45,242 nt of DNA from Rhodocyclaceae bacterium (lineage in GTDB: Bacteria; Pseudomonadota; Gammaproteobacteria; Burkholderiales; Rhodocyclaceae): positions 1 to 45,242 of the forward strand of contig VBWA01000038.1 in assembly GCA_006218025.1 (NCBI GenBank), in the 5' to 3' direction. The notes below the pieces were generated by a model, which was not told the DNA's origin, made no database searches, and saw nothing but the letters and a program-made list of their open reading frames with translations. The position numbers and the translations under genes are program-made. Below, piece by piece: positions 23,364 to 32,045 of this stretch. How positions within the stretch are numbered: position 1 is the stretch's first letter; every line of letters begins with the position of its first letter.

Positions 23364-23384
23364 AGTCGGCGCTGGCAATACGGC
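23364..23384 (+). repeat. 21-bp gene-end repeat AGTCGGCGCTGG, copy C
   Basis: AGTCGGCGCTGGCAATACGGC lies between livK and livH. The extended form AAAGTCGGCGCTGG..ATACGGCGAT is shared with the copy at the sufU end (2943-2963, minus). Confidence 0.5.
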
Positions 23385-23394
23385 GATCAGAGGA

Positions 23395-23424
23395 CAAAAA
23401 AAGGGCGGCTTGGCCGGCCGCCCT
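23395..23424 (-). terminator. Rho-independent terminator (attenuator) after livK
   Basis: On the minus strand AGGGCGGC-N7-GCCGCCCT is followed by a run of seven T (complement of 23396-23402). It starts 16 nt past the livK stop and precedes livH, so it probably raises binding protein over permease, as is common in such operons. Confidence 0.8.
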
Positions 23425-23439
23425 GTTGCGGAACGAAGA

Positions 23440-24648
23440 CTAGGCCTTGCAACCGCGCGCCGGGTCGGCCAGGGCCTTCCAGGCCACGCCCTGCACCTTG
23501 TTCTCCTTGCCGACCACCTTGCGCAGATACATGTCCTGCACCGGGTTGTGCGCCTTGGACAGGGTCCACGTGCCGCGCGGGCTGTCGATCTTGGCCGCTT
23601 CCATGGCCTTGATCACGCCCACCTTGTCACTGACATTGCCCTTGACGGCAGCGAGGCCCGCAGCCAGCAACTGGCCGGCGTCGTAGCCCTGTACCGCATA
23701 CACGTCGGGCTGCAGCTTGAAGGTCTTGGCATAGGCGAGGCGGAAGGCCTTGTCCTTCTTGGTGTCGAGGCCGTCGGCATAATGCAGCGTGGTTTCCACG
23801 CCTTCGCCGGCATCGCCCACCGCTTCGAGCACGCCATCGGTGAGGAAGCCCGATCCATACAGCGGAATCTTGCCCTTGAGGCCGGCGGCCTGATAGTCCT
23901 TGAGGAACTTGGCTGCACCGCCGCCGGCAAAGAAGGCCACCACCGCATCCGGCTTGATGCTGGCAATCTCGGTCAGCAAGGCCTGGAACTCAACCTGCGG
24001 GAACGGAACATAGAGTTCCTTGGTCAGCTTGCCGCCTTCCTTCTCGAATCCTTCCTTGAAGCCCTCCATCATCTCCTCGCCCGCAGCATATTTCCAGGTG
24101 ATGAACACGGCATTCTTGTGGCCCCTGGCCTTGAGCACCTTGCCCAGCGCATGCGTCGTCTGCCAGTTGGAGAACGAGGTGCGGAAGAAATTCGGTGCGC
24201 ATGCGGCACCGGTCATGGCGCCGGCGCCGCCATTGGGATTGATCCACAGCGTGCCGGACTCTTTCAGTACCTTGGCCATGCCCATCACCACGCCCGAATG
24301 GACGGTGCCGATGACGACATCGACCTTGTCGCGCTGCACCAGCTTGTTGACGTTCTCCGGCGCCTTGGCCGGATTCGACTCGTCATCGACCGTGACGTAC
24401 TCGATCTCGCGACCGCCGAACTTGCCCCCGTGTTCCTCGATGGCCAGCTTGAAGCCGTTGGTGATGGCGACACCAAGCTGCGCGAAAGTCCCCGTGTAGG
24501 GCAGCATCAGGCCGACTTTCAGCTTGCCCTGCTGGGCCAATGCCGTCCCGCTCGGCAGCAATGCGCCGGCTGCGGTCGCACCTGCGATGGCGGTGCTGCC
24601 CAGCAGAAACTCGCGACGATCGTAACCGGCCTTCTCATTCTTGTTCAT
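23440..24648 (-). CDS. livK: ABC transporter substrate-binding protein (LivK type), Tat-exported
   Basis: A 402-residue periplasmic binding protein of the Peripla_BP_6 (LivK) family. The N-terminus contains YDRREFLLGS with a twin arginine followed by a hydrophobic Ala/Gly run and ALAQQ, a Tat-type signal. The mature start KLKVGLMLPYTGTFAQLG is typical of aromatic-acid binding members, and INPNGGAG and VQGYDAGQLL follow. ATG at 24646-24648 has GGAGAAGG just upstream; longer readings lack family similarity. Its place directly after benzoate-CoA ligase argues for benzoate, aminobenzoate or salicylate as ligand (inference). Confidence 0.88.
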   Translation of the reverse strand: MNKNEKAGYDRREFLLGSTAIAGATAAGALLPSGTALAQQGKLKVGLMLPYTGTFAQLGVAITNGFKLAIEEHGGKFGGREIEYVTVDDESNPAKAPENVNKLVQRDKVDVVIGTVHSGVVMGMAKVLKESGTLWINPNGGAGAMTGAACAPNFFRTSFSNWQTTHALGKVLKARGHKNAVFITWKYAAGEEMMEGFKEGFEKEGGKLTKELYVPFPQVEFQALLTEIASIKPDAVVAFFAGGGAAKFLKDYQAAGLKGKIPLYGSGFLTDGVLEAVGDAGEGVETTLHYADGLDTKKDKAFRLAYAKTFKLQPDVYAVQGYDAGQLLAAGLAAVKGNVSDKVGVIKAMEAAKIDSPRGTWTLSKAHNPVQDMYLRKVVGKENKVQGVAWKALADPARGCKA

Positions 24649-24721
24649 TGTCCTTCTCCTCACTCTACGTTTTTCTGACAGGGCACAAAGGCATTTGCGC
24701 CCGATGTGTTTTAGAACTTCA

Positions 24722-24750
24722 ATCACAACACTTCCGCGTTAGTGCGTCAA
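24722..24750 (-). promoter_or_regulatory. Putative sigma-70 promoter of livK
   Basis: On the minus strand TTGACG (24745-24750), a 17-nt spacer and TGTGAT (24722-24727, 4 of 6 matches) lie about 75 nt before the livK ATG. The -35 hexamer and the spacer length equal those of the bzdN promoter. Confidence 0.4.
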
Positions 24751-24808
24751 GCCAATTAACATCCAAAGCCTTCTCCCAGAGGCTCCGTGGCGCCTTGCCG
24801 CGGCGCAC

Positions 24809-26386
24809 TCAACGAAGTTTGAAGCGCTGAATCTTGCCGGTGGCCGTCTTCGGCAACTCCGCCACGAACTCGATCCAGCGCGGATATTTGTAGGGTGCCA
24901 ACTGATTCTTGACATGTTGTTTGAGCGCCGCATCGAGAGCGTCCGAAGGCTCGATGCCGGCTTTCAGCACGACGTAGGCCTTGGGCTTGACCAGTTCATC
25001 GGTATCGGCGTGCGCCACCACGGCGGCTTCGAGGATAGCCTCATGGGTCATCAACGCGCCTTCGACCTCGAAGGGCGAAACATAGATGCCGCCCACTTTC
25101 AGCATGTCGTCGGAGCGACCGCAGTACTGGAAGTAGCCATCGTTCGATTCGATGTACTTGTCGCCGCTGCGCGTCCAGTCACCCATGAAGGTATGTCGCG
25201 ACTTCTCGCGGCTGTTCCAGTACATGACCGCCGCGCTGGGACCGTTGATCTGCAGTTCGCCGATCTCCCCCGGCGCCACCGGGTTGCCGTCTTCGCCGAT
25301 CAGGCGCACCGCGTAGCCGGGAACCGGCTTGCCGGTGGTGCCATAGCGCACCTCGCCGGGACGGTTGGACAGAAAGATGTGCAGCATCTCGGTGGAGCCG
25401 ATGCCGTCGAGAATTTCGACGCCGAAATGCTCGGTCCACCGCTTGCCGATGTCGGCCGGCAGGGCCTCGCCGGCCGAGGTGCAGACTCGCATACGCAATT
25501 CTTTTGGTGCCGGCAGGTCGCGGCTGGCGAGCAGCCCGGCGTAGAGCGTCGGCACCCCATAAAAAATAGTCGGTTTATGCTCGCGCAGCCTTTTGAAAAC
25601 CGCCTCGGGCGTCGGCCGCTCGGCCATCAGCACCGTCGTGGCGCCTACCGAGAGCGGAAATGTGAGGCCGTTGCCGAGGCCATAGGCGAAAAACAGCTTG
25701 GCCGCCGAGAACACCAGATCGTCCTCGCGAATGCCGAGTATCGGCTTGCCGTAGAGTTCGGCAGTCTGGATCAGGTGGGAATGCAGGTGCACGGTTCCCT
25801 TCGGCGTGCCCGTCGAGCCCGAGGAATACAGCCAGAAACAGAAGTCGTCGCAGGTGGTCGGCGCCGGATCGAAGTTCGGGCTGACACCTTTCATCAGGTC
25901 GCTCAGGCACTGATGTCCCTTGCCATCGCTGCCCGAAACGATGATGTGGCGCAGCGTCTTGTGCTTCGCCACGATCGGCGCAAAAGCCGGCCACAGGGCT
26001 TCCGAAACGACCAGCGCCTTGGCCCGCGAATCGCCGAGCATGAAGTCGTAGTCGGCCGTGGTCAGCAGGGTATTGGCGGCGATCGGGACGATGCCGGCCT
26101 GAATGCTGCCGAGAAATGCCGTTGGAAAGTCGATGGTATCGAGCAGGCACAGCATCACCCGGTCCTCGGCTTCGAGACCGATGCCGGCCAGCACATTGCC
26201 GAAGCGATTGACCCGCTCGGCAAGATCGCCGAAGGTATAGCGCCCCTGGTCGTCGATGTAGGCGATCTTCTGCCCGCGCCCGGCTCTCAGATTTCTCTGG
26301 ATCAGGTCGTAGGCCGCGTTGTATTGACGCGGAATGCTGACGCGCGGGGGCGATGTTCTGTGATCGGCAGAGCTCAGTTCTGACAT
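24809..26386 (-). CDS. bzdA: Benzoate-CoA ligase
   Basis: A 525-residue AMP-forming ligase that makes benzoyl-CoA from benzoate. P-loop [16 protein letters not shown], core SAGEALPA then [12 protein letters not shown], hinge [16 protein letters not shown] and the C-terminal catalytic Lys in [12 protein letters not shown]. Residues [16 protein letters not shown] near the N-terminus are characteristic of benzoate-CoA ligases (BclA/BadA/BzdA). ATG at 26384-26386 has GGAGGAG upstream. It is the last catabolic gene of the bzd operon, matching the position of bzdA in Azoarcus sp. CIB, and its product feeds both the anaerobic bzd and aerobic box routes. Confidence 0.9.
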   Translation of the reverse strand: MSELSSADHRTSPPRVSIPRQYNAAYDLIQRNLRAGRGQKIAYIDDQGRYTFGDLAERVNRFGNVLAGIGLEAEDRVMLCLLDTIDFPTAFLGSIQAGIVPIAANTLLTTADYDFMLGDSRAKALVVSEALWPAFAPIVAKHKTLRHIIVSGSDGKGHQCLSDLMKGVSPNFDPAPTTCDDFCFWLYSSGSTGTPKGTVHLHSHLIQTAELYGKPILGIREDDLVFSAAKLFFAYGLGNGLTFPLSVGATTVLMAERPTPEAVFKRLREHKPTIFYGVPTLYAGLLASRDLPAPKELRMRVCTSAGEALPADIGKRWTEHFGVEILDGIGSTEMLHIFLSNRPGEVRYGTTGKPVPGYAVRLIGEDGNPVAPGEIGELQINGPSAAVMYWNSREKSRHTFMGDWTRSGDKYIESNDGYFQYCGRSDDMLKVGGIYVSPFEVEGALMTHEAILEAAVVAHADTDELVKPKAYVVLKAGIEPSDALDAALKQHVKNQLAPYKYPRWIEFVAELPKTATGKIQRFKLR

Positions 26387-26465
26387 TTCAATCTCCTCCT
26401 CCGCCCTGCGGCGGCTGGTTTTTCTTTGCTGTTTATGCTCTTCACGTGCTGCGGATGCTGCCCGT

Positions 26466-27600
<1,135 letters not shown>

Positions 27601-27610
27601 GCAATAGTCC

Positions 27611-27751
27611 TTAATGTGAAATACCTAGGCGGCGTGCTTGCCGATCATCGAGCGCAGCGAGCCGATCAGTAGCCTCCCCGTGAGGGGAGGATGGGAGGGG
27701 CGGGTCCACTTGCCAGCTTGAGGCCCGGCGAAGTTACGAATTTTCATGATG
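27611..27751. repeat. Intergenic hairpin repeat, copy 1 (gcdH/SDR junction)
   Basis: The order is TTAATGTGAAATA, ATCGAGCGCAGCGAGC, ATCAGTAGCC, the perfect hairpin CCTCCCCGTGAGGGGAGG (27673-27690), ATGGGAGGGGCGGG and a degenerate right end. Copies 2 (31891-32017) and 3 (35914-36042) share this order and add ATTCGCCTTTCGCGTGTTTC at the right. Confidence 0.75.
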
Positions 27752-27778
27752 CTGAGCGAGTTGTCGGAGCCATAAGCG

Positions 27779-28525
27779 TCAGTGAATCGTCATGCCACCG
27801 TCGGCGGCGAGGATCTGCCCGGTGACATAGGCCGAGGCGTCAGAAGCGAAGAATACGAAGACGGGCGCGATCTCATCGGGCTCGGCCCAGCGGCCGAGGG
27901 GAATGCGATCGAGATACTTTTCCTTGAACCGCTCATCGGTGCGGATCGTCTCCGTCATTGGCGTGGCAGCGCCGGGTGCAATGGCGTTGGCCGTAATGTT
28001 GTAGCGGGCCAACTCTTTCGCCGTGCTCTTGGTCATGCCCAGAATGCCGGCTTTCGCCGCACTGTAGTTGATCTGGCCTATCGTGCCGAGAACTCCCGCA
28101 GCGGACGTGACGTAAATTATACGGCCGTAGCGGCGCTCGATCATGCCGCCGACCACGGCCTGCAGGCAGTTGAAGGCGCCGGTCAGATGCACGCCGATCA
28201 CCTGCTGCCACTGCTCGATGGTCATCTTGTTGAGCATCGCGGTGCGCGTGATGCCGGCATTGTTCACCAGGATATCGATGCGACCCCAAGCTGCATTCAC
28301 CTTGGCCGCAGCCGCCTCCACCTGTGCTCGGTCGGCGACGTCGCAGGCGATGCCGATCGCCGTACCACCAGCGCCGACTATCTCGGCCGCGACTTGCGCC
28401 GCCGCCTCGCCGTTCATGTCCACGACTGCCACTTGGGCGCCCTCGCGGGCGTAGGCGTGCGCCACCGAGGCACCGATGCCCTGCCCGGCGCCGGTGACGA
28501 TGGCTACCTTATCTTTTAGCTGCAT
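27779..28525 (-). CDS. Short-chain dehydrogenase/reductase (FabG/3-hydroxyacyl-CoA dehydrogenase-like)
   Basis: A 248-residue classical SDR. NAD(P) motif TGAGQGIG (residues 11-18), NNAG near 88, catalytic Ser in YVTSAAG and Tyr-x-x-x-Lys in NYSAAKAG near 152-156, terminal AADGGMTIH. An acidic Asp after the second strand (AVVDMNG) favours NAD. The position next to the ring-hydrolase gene corresponds to the SDR (bzdZ) of Azoarcus bzd operons, where an exact role is not settled; oxidation of a 3-hydroxyacyl-CoA from ring cleavage is plausible. ATG at 28523-28525. Confidence 0.8.
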   Translation of the reverse strand: MQLKDKVAIVTGAGQGIGASVAHAYAREGAQVAVVDMNGEAAAQVAAEIVGAGGTAIGIACDVADRAQVEAAAAKVNAAWGRIDILVNNAGITRTAMLNKMTIEQWQQVIGVHLTGAFNCLQAVVGGMIERRYGRIIYVTSAAGVLGTIGQINYSAAKAGILGMTKSTAKELARYNITANAIAPGAATPMTETIRTDERFKEKYLDRIPLGRWAEPDEIAPVFVFFASDASAYVTGQILAADGGMTIH

Positions 28526-28572
28526 GTGCTGGTCCCGATTGAAAATGATGATTCAGCCAACAAGCAAGATCA

Positions 28573-28658
28573 ATCCGCAGATTTCGCAGATTTGCGCAGA
28601 TGAAAAATCTATTGCCCTGATCGTATTTCAATCTGCGTCAATCTGCGTAATCTGCGGA
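28573..28658. repeat. CGCAGATT-type intergenic inverted repeat, copy 2
   Basis: Left end ATCCGCAGATTTCGCAGATT then TGCGCAGAT; right end ATCTGCGTCAATCTGCG then TAATCTGCGGA. It sits between the SDR and ring-hydrolase genes. Confidence 0.8.
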
Positions 28659-28674
28659 CCAATGCCTTCTAGCC

Positions 28675-29817
28675 TCAGCCCTTCGGCTTGGCCATAACCT
28701 GCTCGGCAAACTTGTCGTCGAACAGCGCACCTTCGGCCACCAGCTGGCGGAACTTGATGAAGTCGATGACGTCCTTGCCGGTCGGCTTCTTCGCGTCGAA
28801 GGCATTGAAGCCGAGCCAGGCTTCGTGGTTCATGTTGGCCGCGAGCCAATGGCGGTTCGGCAGCTTCATCTGGTCCCAGAAGAACTTCTTCTTGCCGCGG
28901 ATGCCGTCGATCGAATTGATCAGGCAGTTGGGGAACAGGTTGGCAAACTTCCACACCAGGCGATTGACTTCCGCGTCGAGCAGTTCGAAATCGGTCTTGC
29001 ACTCTGCGATCAGCGCCTTGGCGGCAGCCACCTTGTCGCTTGCCACCGCTTCGCCATAGACGATCTCGCCGTCGTCGACATAGGTATCGGTGCGCACCAG
29101 AGGATTGCGAACCCACTGGCCGTCCTTCTTCAGAACCGGCACCACCTTGGTGACGAGGCCCTTGGATTTCATCTTGTAGGCGCTCCATGTCTCGCAGGAG
29201 ATGCAGTTGTACATCGCATCTTCCATCGACAGGAACCACGGCAGAAAGTCGGTCGAGCCGCCGACCGGCGCCGAACCGTGCTTGGGACCGGCCTGGCCGT
29301 AGATCGCCAGGTCGGAGGAGACCGTGATGTCGGTTGCCATGCCGATTTCCTGCCCGCCCGCGACGCGCATGCCGTTGACGCGGCAGATGACCGGCTTCTT
29401 GCAATTGAGGATGCCGTCCACCATGGCGTTGAACAGATCCATGTACTCGCCGTACTCATTCGGGCGCTTGGAGTAGTAGGAAGCGTATTCGGCGGTATTG
29501 CCGCCGGTGCAGAAGGCCTTGTCGCCGACCGCAGTGAACACCACGGCAACGACCTTGCGATCGCTCGATGCACGCTGCATACCGGCGATGACACCCTTCA
29601 CCATGTCGGTGGTGTAGGAGTTGTACTGGCTCGGATTGTTCAGCCAGATCCATGCAGAGAACAGGCCCGACACCGCCGCACCCTTGTCGTCCAGTACCGG
29701 ACGTTCCTCGTAGATCACCGTCGGCGCATCATCGGGCGATGCGTTGCCGAAGTGGCTGTTGTCGATGAGCTGGTGATCCTTGAGATCGTTTTCCCTGCGT
29801 AGCCATTCCAATGCCAT
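28675..29817 (-). CDS. bzdY: 6-Oxocyclohex-1-ene-1-carbonyl-CoA hydrolase
   Basis: A 380-residue crotonase-family ring-cleaving hydrolase (Oah/BzdY; family length about 377), which opens the ring to 3-hydroxypimelyl-CoA. Characteristic stretches are MALEWLRRENDLKDHQL, TAVGDKAFCTGGNTAEYA, CRVNGMRVAGGQEIGMATD, GQAGPKHGSAPVGGSTDFLP and LPNRHWLAANMNHEAW. ATG at 29815-29817 has GAGGAGAA upstream; a longer reading has no family similarity. It lies between the dehydrogenase gene (54 nt upstream) and the SDR. Confidence 0.92.
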   Translation of the reverse strand: MALEWLRRENDLKDHQLIDNSHFGNASPDDAPTVIYEERPVLDDKGAAVSGLFSAWIWLNNPSQYNSYTTDMVKGVIAGMQRASSDRKVVAVVFTAVGDKAFCTGGNTAEYASYYSKRPNEYGEYMDLFNAMVDGILNCKKPVICRVNGMRVAGGQEIGMATDITVSSDLAIYGQAGPKHGSAPVGGSTDFLPWFLSMEDAMYNCISCETWSAYKMKSKGLVTKVVPVLKKDGQWVRNPLVRTDTYVDDGEIVYGEAVASDKVAAAKALIAECKTDFELLDAEVNRLVWKFANLFPNCLINSIDGIRGKKKFFWDQMKLPNRHWLAANMNHEAWLGFNAFDAKKPTGKDVIDFIKFRQLVAEGALFDDKFAEQVMAKPKG

Positions 29818-29870
29818 GGTAGTTCTCCTCTTTGAATTCGGTGGGTCGTGGGTCGATATGAAAAACGTGT

Positions 29871-30938
29871 TCAGAAATCCGGGATCAGGATCACGCGCCG
29901 GTTGAGCTTGCCGTGGTGCGCATGGTCGAAAACCTCCTCGATCTGGCTCATCGGGCGCGTCTCGACAAAGGGTTCGAGCACGATCCGCCCGTCGACGCAC
30001 ATGTCGAGCACTTTCGAGTAATGCTCGGGCAGGCAACCCCAGGTACCGATGAGTTCGGCGTCGAAGGCCATCAACTTGGAGAGCATGTAGGATGTTTCGT
30101 CGGTACCGTAGCCGACCACCACCAGCGTGCCGGTGAAGGACAGCAGGGACAAGGCCAGTTCCTGGCCCGGCTTGGTACCGGTGACCTCGAAGATCTTCCA
30201 GCCGTAGTTCGATGGAATGCCCTTTTCCTTGCACCAGGCCTTGAAACTTTCCTTCACTTCCTTGGGGCTCTTGCCTTTCGGATTGATCGTGAAGTCCGCT
30301 CCGTACCCCTTCATGAATTCCAGTTTGTCGGCGTTGATGTCGATGCCGATCACCGTGCTGGCGCCCATGCCCTTGGCCACCTGGGTCATGAAGCTGCCGA
30401 CGCCGCCGGCGGCACCGATGACGATGACGCGGTCACCCGGCTGCAGACGCGCGCGCAGGCCGGCCTGGTAGGGGGTAGTTACCGCATCGGCGATCACCGA
30501 CAGGTGCTCCAGCGGGATCTTGCCGCGATTGCCGACGATGCAGAGGTCCGCGGCCGGAACCGGGATATGACTGGAGAAGCCGCCGTAAATGCCCATCGAA
30601 TTGCCCGGCATCTTCTGCGCCAGGCAGCGATTGCCGCGACCGCTCTTGCACAGCTCGCACTTGTTGCAGGGCAGTACCGCGGGAATGATGACTTCCTTGC
30701 CCAGCACCCGCGCATCGCCCGCCACCACGACACCGGAAATCTCATGGCCGAGCGACAAGGGAGGCGGCTGCTCGGTACGCACGCCCATGTAGAAATACGA
30801 AAGATCGGTATGGCAAACGCCGCAACCCCTGATCTCGACCAGCGCCTCGCCCGCCTTCAGCTCGGGCACCGGAATTTCAGTCTTGGTCAGCGTTCCCGGT
30901 ACGGTCATCTGCCATGTCTTGATGGTGCTTGGAATCAT
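29871..30938 (-). CDS. bzdX: 6-Hydroxycyclohex-1-ene-1-carbonyl-CoA dehydrogenase
   Basis: A 355-residue zinc-type medium-chain dehydrogenase (Had/BzdX) oxidising 6-hydroxycyclohex-1-ene-1-carbonyl-CoA to the 6-oxo compound. Catalytic zinc region GCGVCHTDLSYFYMGV and LGHEISG; structural zinc cysteines in PCNKCELCKSGRGNRC; NAD motif GAAGGVGSFM near residue 175 and IGIDINADKL. MPGNSMGIYGGFSSHIPVP is typical of Had. ATG at 30936-30938 (MIPS) is preferred: the AAGGA lies 7-8 nt upstream, whereas for the ATG at 30942-30944 it is almost adjacent. Confidence 0.92.
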   Translation of the reverse strand: MIPSTIKTWQMTVPGTLTKTEIPVPELKAGEALVEIRGCGVCHTDLSYFYMGVRTEQPPPLSLGHEISGVVVAGDARVLGKEVIIPAVLPCNKCELCKSGRGNRCLAQKMPGNSMGIYGGFSSHIPVPAADLCIVGNRGKIPLEHLSVIADAVTTPYQAGLRARLQPGDRVIVIGAAGGVGSFMTQVAKGMGASTVIGIDINADKLEFMKGYGADFTINPKGKSPKEVKESFKAWCKEKGIPSNYGWKIFEVTGTKPGQELALSLLSFTGTLVVVGYGTDETSYMLSKLMAFDAELIGTWGCLPEHYSKVLDMCVDGRIVLEPFVETRPMSQIEEVFDHAHHGKLNRRVILIPDF

Positions 30939-30970
30939 CGTCATTTCCTTATTCCTTGAGAAAGCATTTG

Positions 30971-31080
30971 ATCCGCAGATTTCGCAGATTACGCAGATCG
31001 AACAACTCGCTTGCCGCGTCTCACCCCTACCCCAATGAATTACCGAGTTTTAATCTGTGAAAATCTGTGTCATCTGCGGA
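30971..31080. repeat. CGCAGATT-type intergenic inverted repeat, copy 3
   Basis: Left end ATCCGCAGATTTCGCAGATT then ACGCAGAT; right end AATCTGTGAAAATCTGTG then TCATCTGCGGA, slightly degenerate. It fills the gap between the hydratase stop (31088) and the dehydrogenase start. Confidence 0.8.
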
Positions 31081-31087
31081 AAATGAA

Positions 31088-31861
31088 TTATTTGTTCTTC
31101 CAGACGGGTTTGCGCTTTTCAATGAATGAATTGAGGCCTTCCTTGGCGTCTTCGGTGGCCATCAGATCCTTGAGGTAATGCTGTTCGATATGGAACAGGG
31201 CCTCGTAGAAAGGCCGCGTGGCCGCTTCCTTCACCGCCTTCTTGGTATGGATCAGCGCGACGCGGGACAGCGAGGTGAACTGGTGGAGGAACTTCTCCGT
31301 GTCGGCGGCAAAGCTCTCCTTGGGAAACACGCAATTCACCAGCCCGAGGCGATGCGCCTCCTGCGCATCGATGATGCCGCCGCCCAGCAGCAGCTCCATG
31401 ACCTTGGTCATCGGCAACTGGCGCGGCAACAGGATCGCGGCAATCGGCGGAAACACGCCCAGCTTGATTTCCGGCTGACCGAGCTTGGCACTCTCCGAGG
31501 CGACCACCATGTCGCAGGCGATGGCCAGTTCGCAGCCGCCGCCCAGCGCCGGCCCATTGACGGCGGCCACGGTGGGTATCTGTACCTGCATCAGGCGCTT
31601 GAGGATGCCGTGGAACACCTCGATCATCTTGACCACCTTGTCGGGGGTGTGATCGACCACGTCCACCCCAGAGGAGAAGGTCTTGTCGCCGTTGCCGGCG
31701 ATGACCAGAACCTTGGCCGTGGTGTTTCCCATCGCCATGTCGAGAGCGGCATTCATCTCTTCCATGGTCGCGATGTCGAGCACGTTGTAAGGCGGCCGGT
31801 TGATGGCGAGGCGAAGCTGGTCGCCGTGCTGCTCGTAGGAGATGAACTTGAAATCTGCCAT
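31088..31861 (-). CDS. bzdW: Cyclohexa-1,5-diene-1-carbonyl-CoA hydratase
   Basis: A 257-residue crotonase (Dch/BzdW) that hydrates the dienoyl-CoA product of benzoyl-CoA reductase. Motifs: NRPPYNVLDIATMEEMN at the N-terminus, FSSGVDVVDHTPDKV with the oxyanion region, AAVNGPALGGGCELAIACDM, GQPEIKLGVFPPIAAILLP. Length matches the family (about 258). ATG at 31859-31861 has GAGGAC upstream. The order bzdV-bzdW-bzdX-bzdY follows the Azoarcus operon, though here repeats occupy the gaps. Confidence 0.92.
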   Translation of the reverse strand: MADFKFISYEQHGDQLRLAINRPPYNVLDIATMEEMNAALDMAMGNTTAKVLVIAGNGDKTFSSGVDVVDHTPDKVVKMIEVFHGILKRLMQVQIPTVAAVNGPALGGGCELAIACDMVVASESAKLGQPEIKLGVFPPIAAILLPRQLPMTKVMELLLGGGIIDAQEAHRLGLVNCVFPKESFAADTEKFLHQFTSLSRVALIHTKKAVKEAATRPFYEALFHIEQHYLKDLMATEDAKEGLNSFIEKRKPVWKNK

Positions 31862-31890
31862 GAATGTCCTCTGGTTTCTGCGTGCTGCGG

Positions 31891-32017
31891 TTAGCGTGAA
31901 ATAACTCGTTCGGAGCGACTGGTGATAGTCGAGCGAAGCGAGCAAATCAGTAGCCTCCCCGTGAGGGGAGGATGGGAGGGGCGGGCGTTCAATTCGCCTT
32001 TCGCGTGTTTCATCATC
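31891..32017. repeat. Intergenic hairpin repeat, copy 2 (bzdW/bzdV junction)
   Basis: TTAGCGTGAAATAA, TCGAGCGAAGCGAGC, ATCAGTAGCC, hairpin CCTCCCCGTGAGGGGAGG (31954-31971), ATGGGAGGGGCGGGC, ATTCGCCTTTCGCGTGTTTC and ATCATC. The core is identical to copy 1; the right end is identical to copy 3. Confidence 0.8.
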
Positions 32018-32045
32018 GACGGGTAATTCTCACTGTCATGCGCGT

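Noticed and set aside
23395-23424. The livK terminator as an operon boundary separating livHMGF from the operon
   Set aside because: All liv genes are co-directional and no clear promoter precedes livH, so partial read-through (attenuation) fits better.
28573-31080. CGCAGATT tandem units as a possible CRISPR array
   Set aside because: Units are only 8-10 bp with no regular spacers, and the right ends are inverted copies of the left ends; this is a hairpin repeat.
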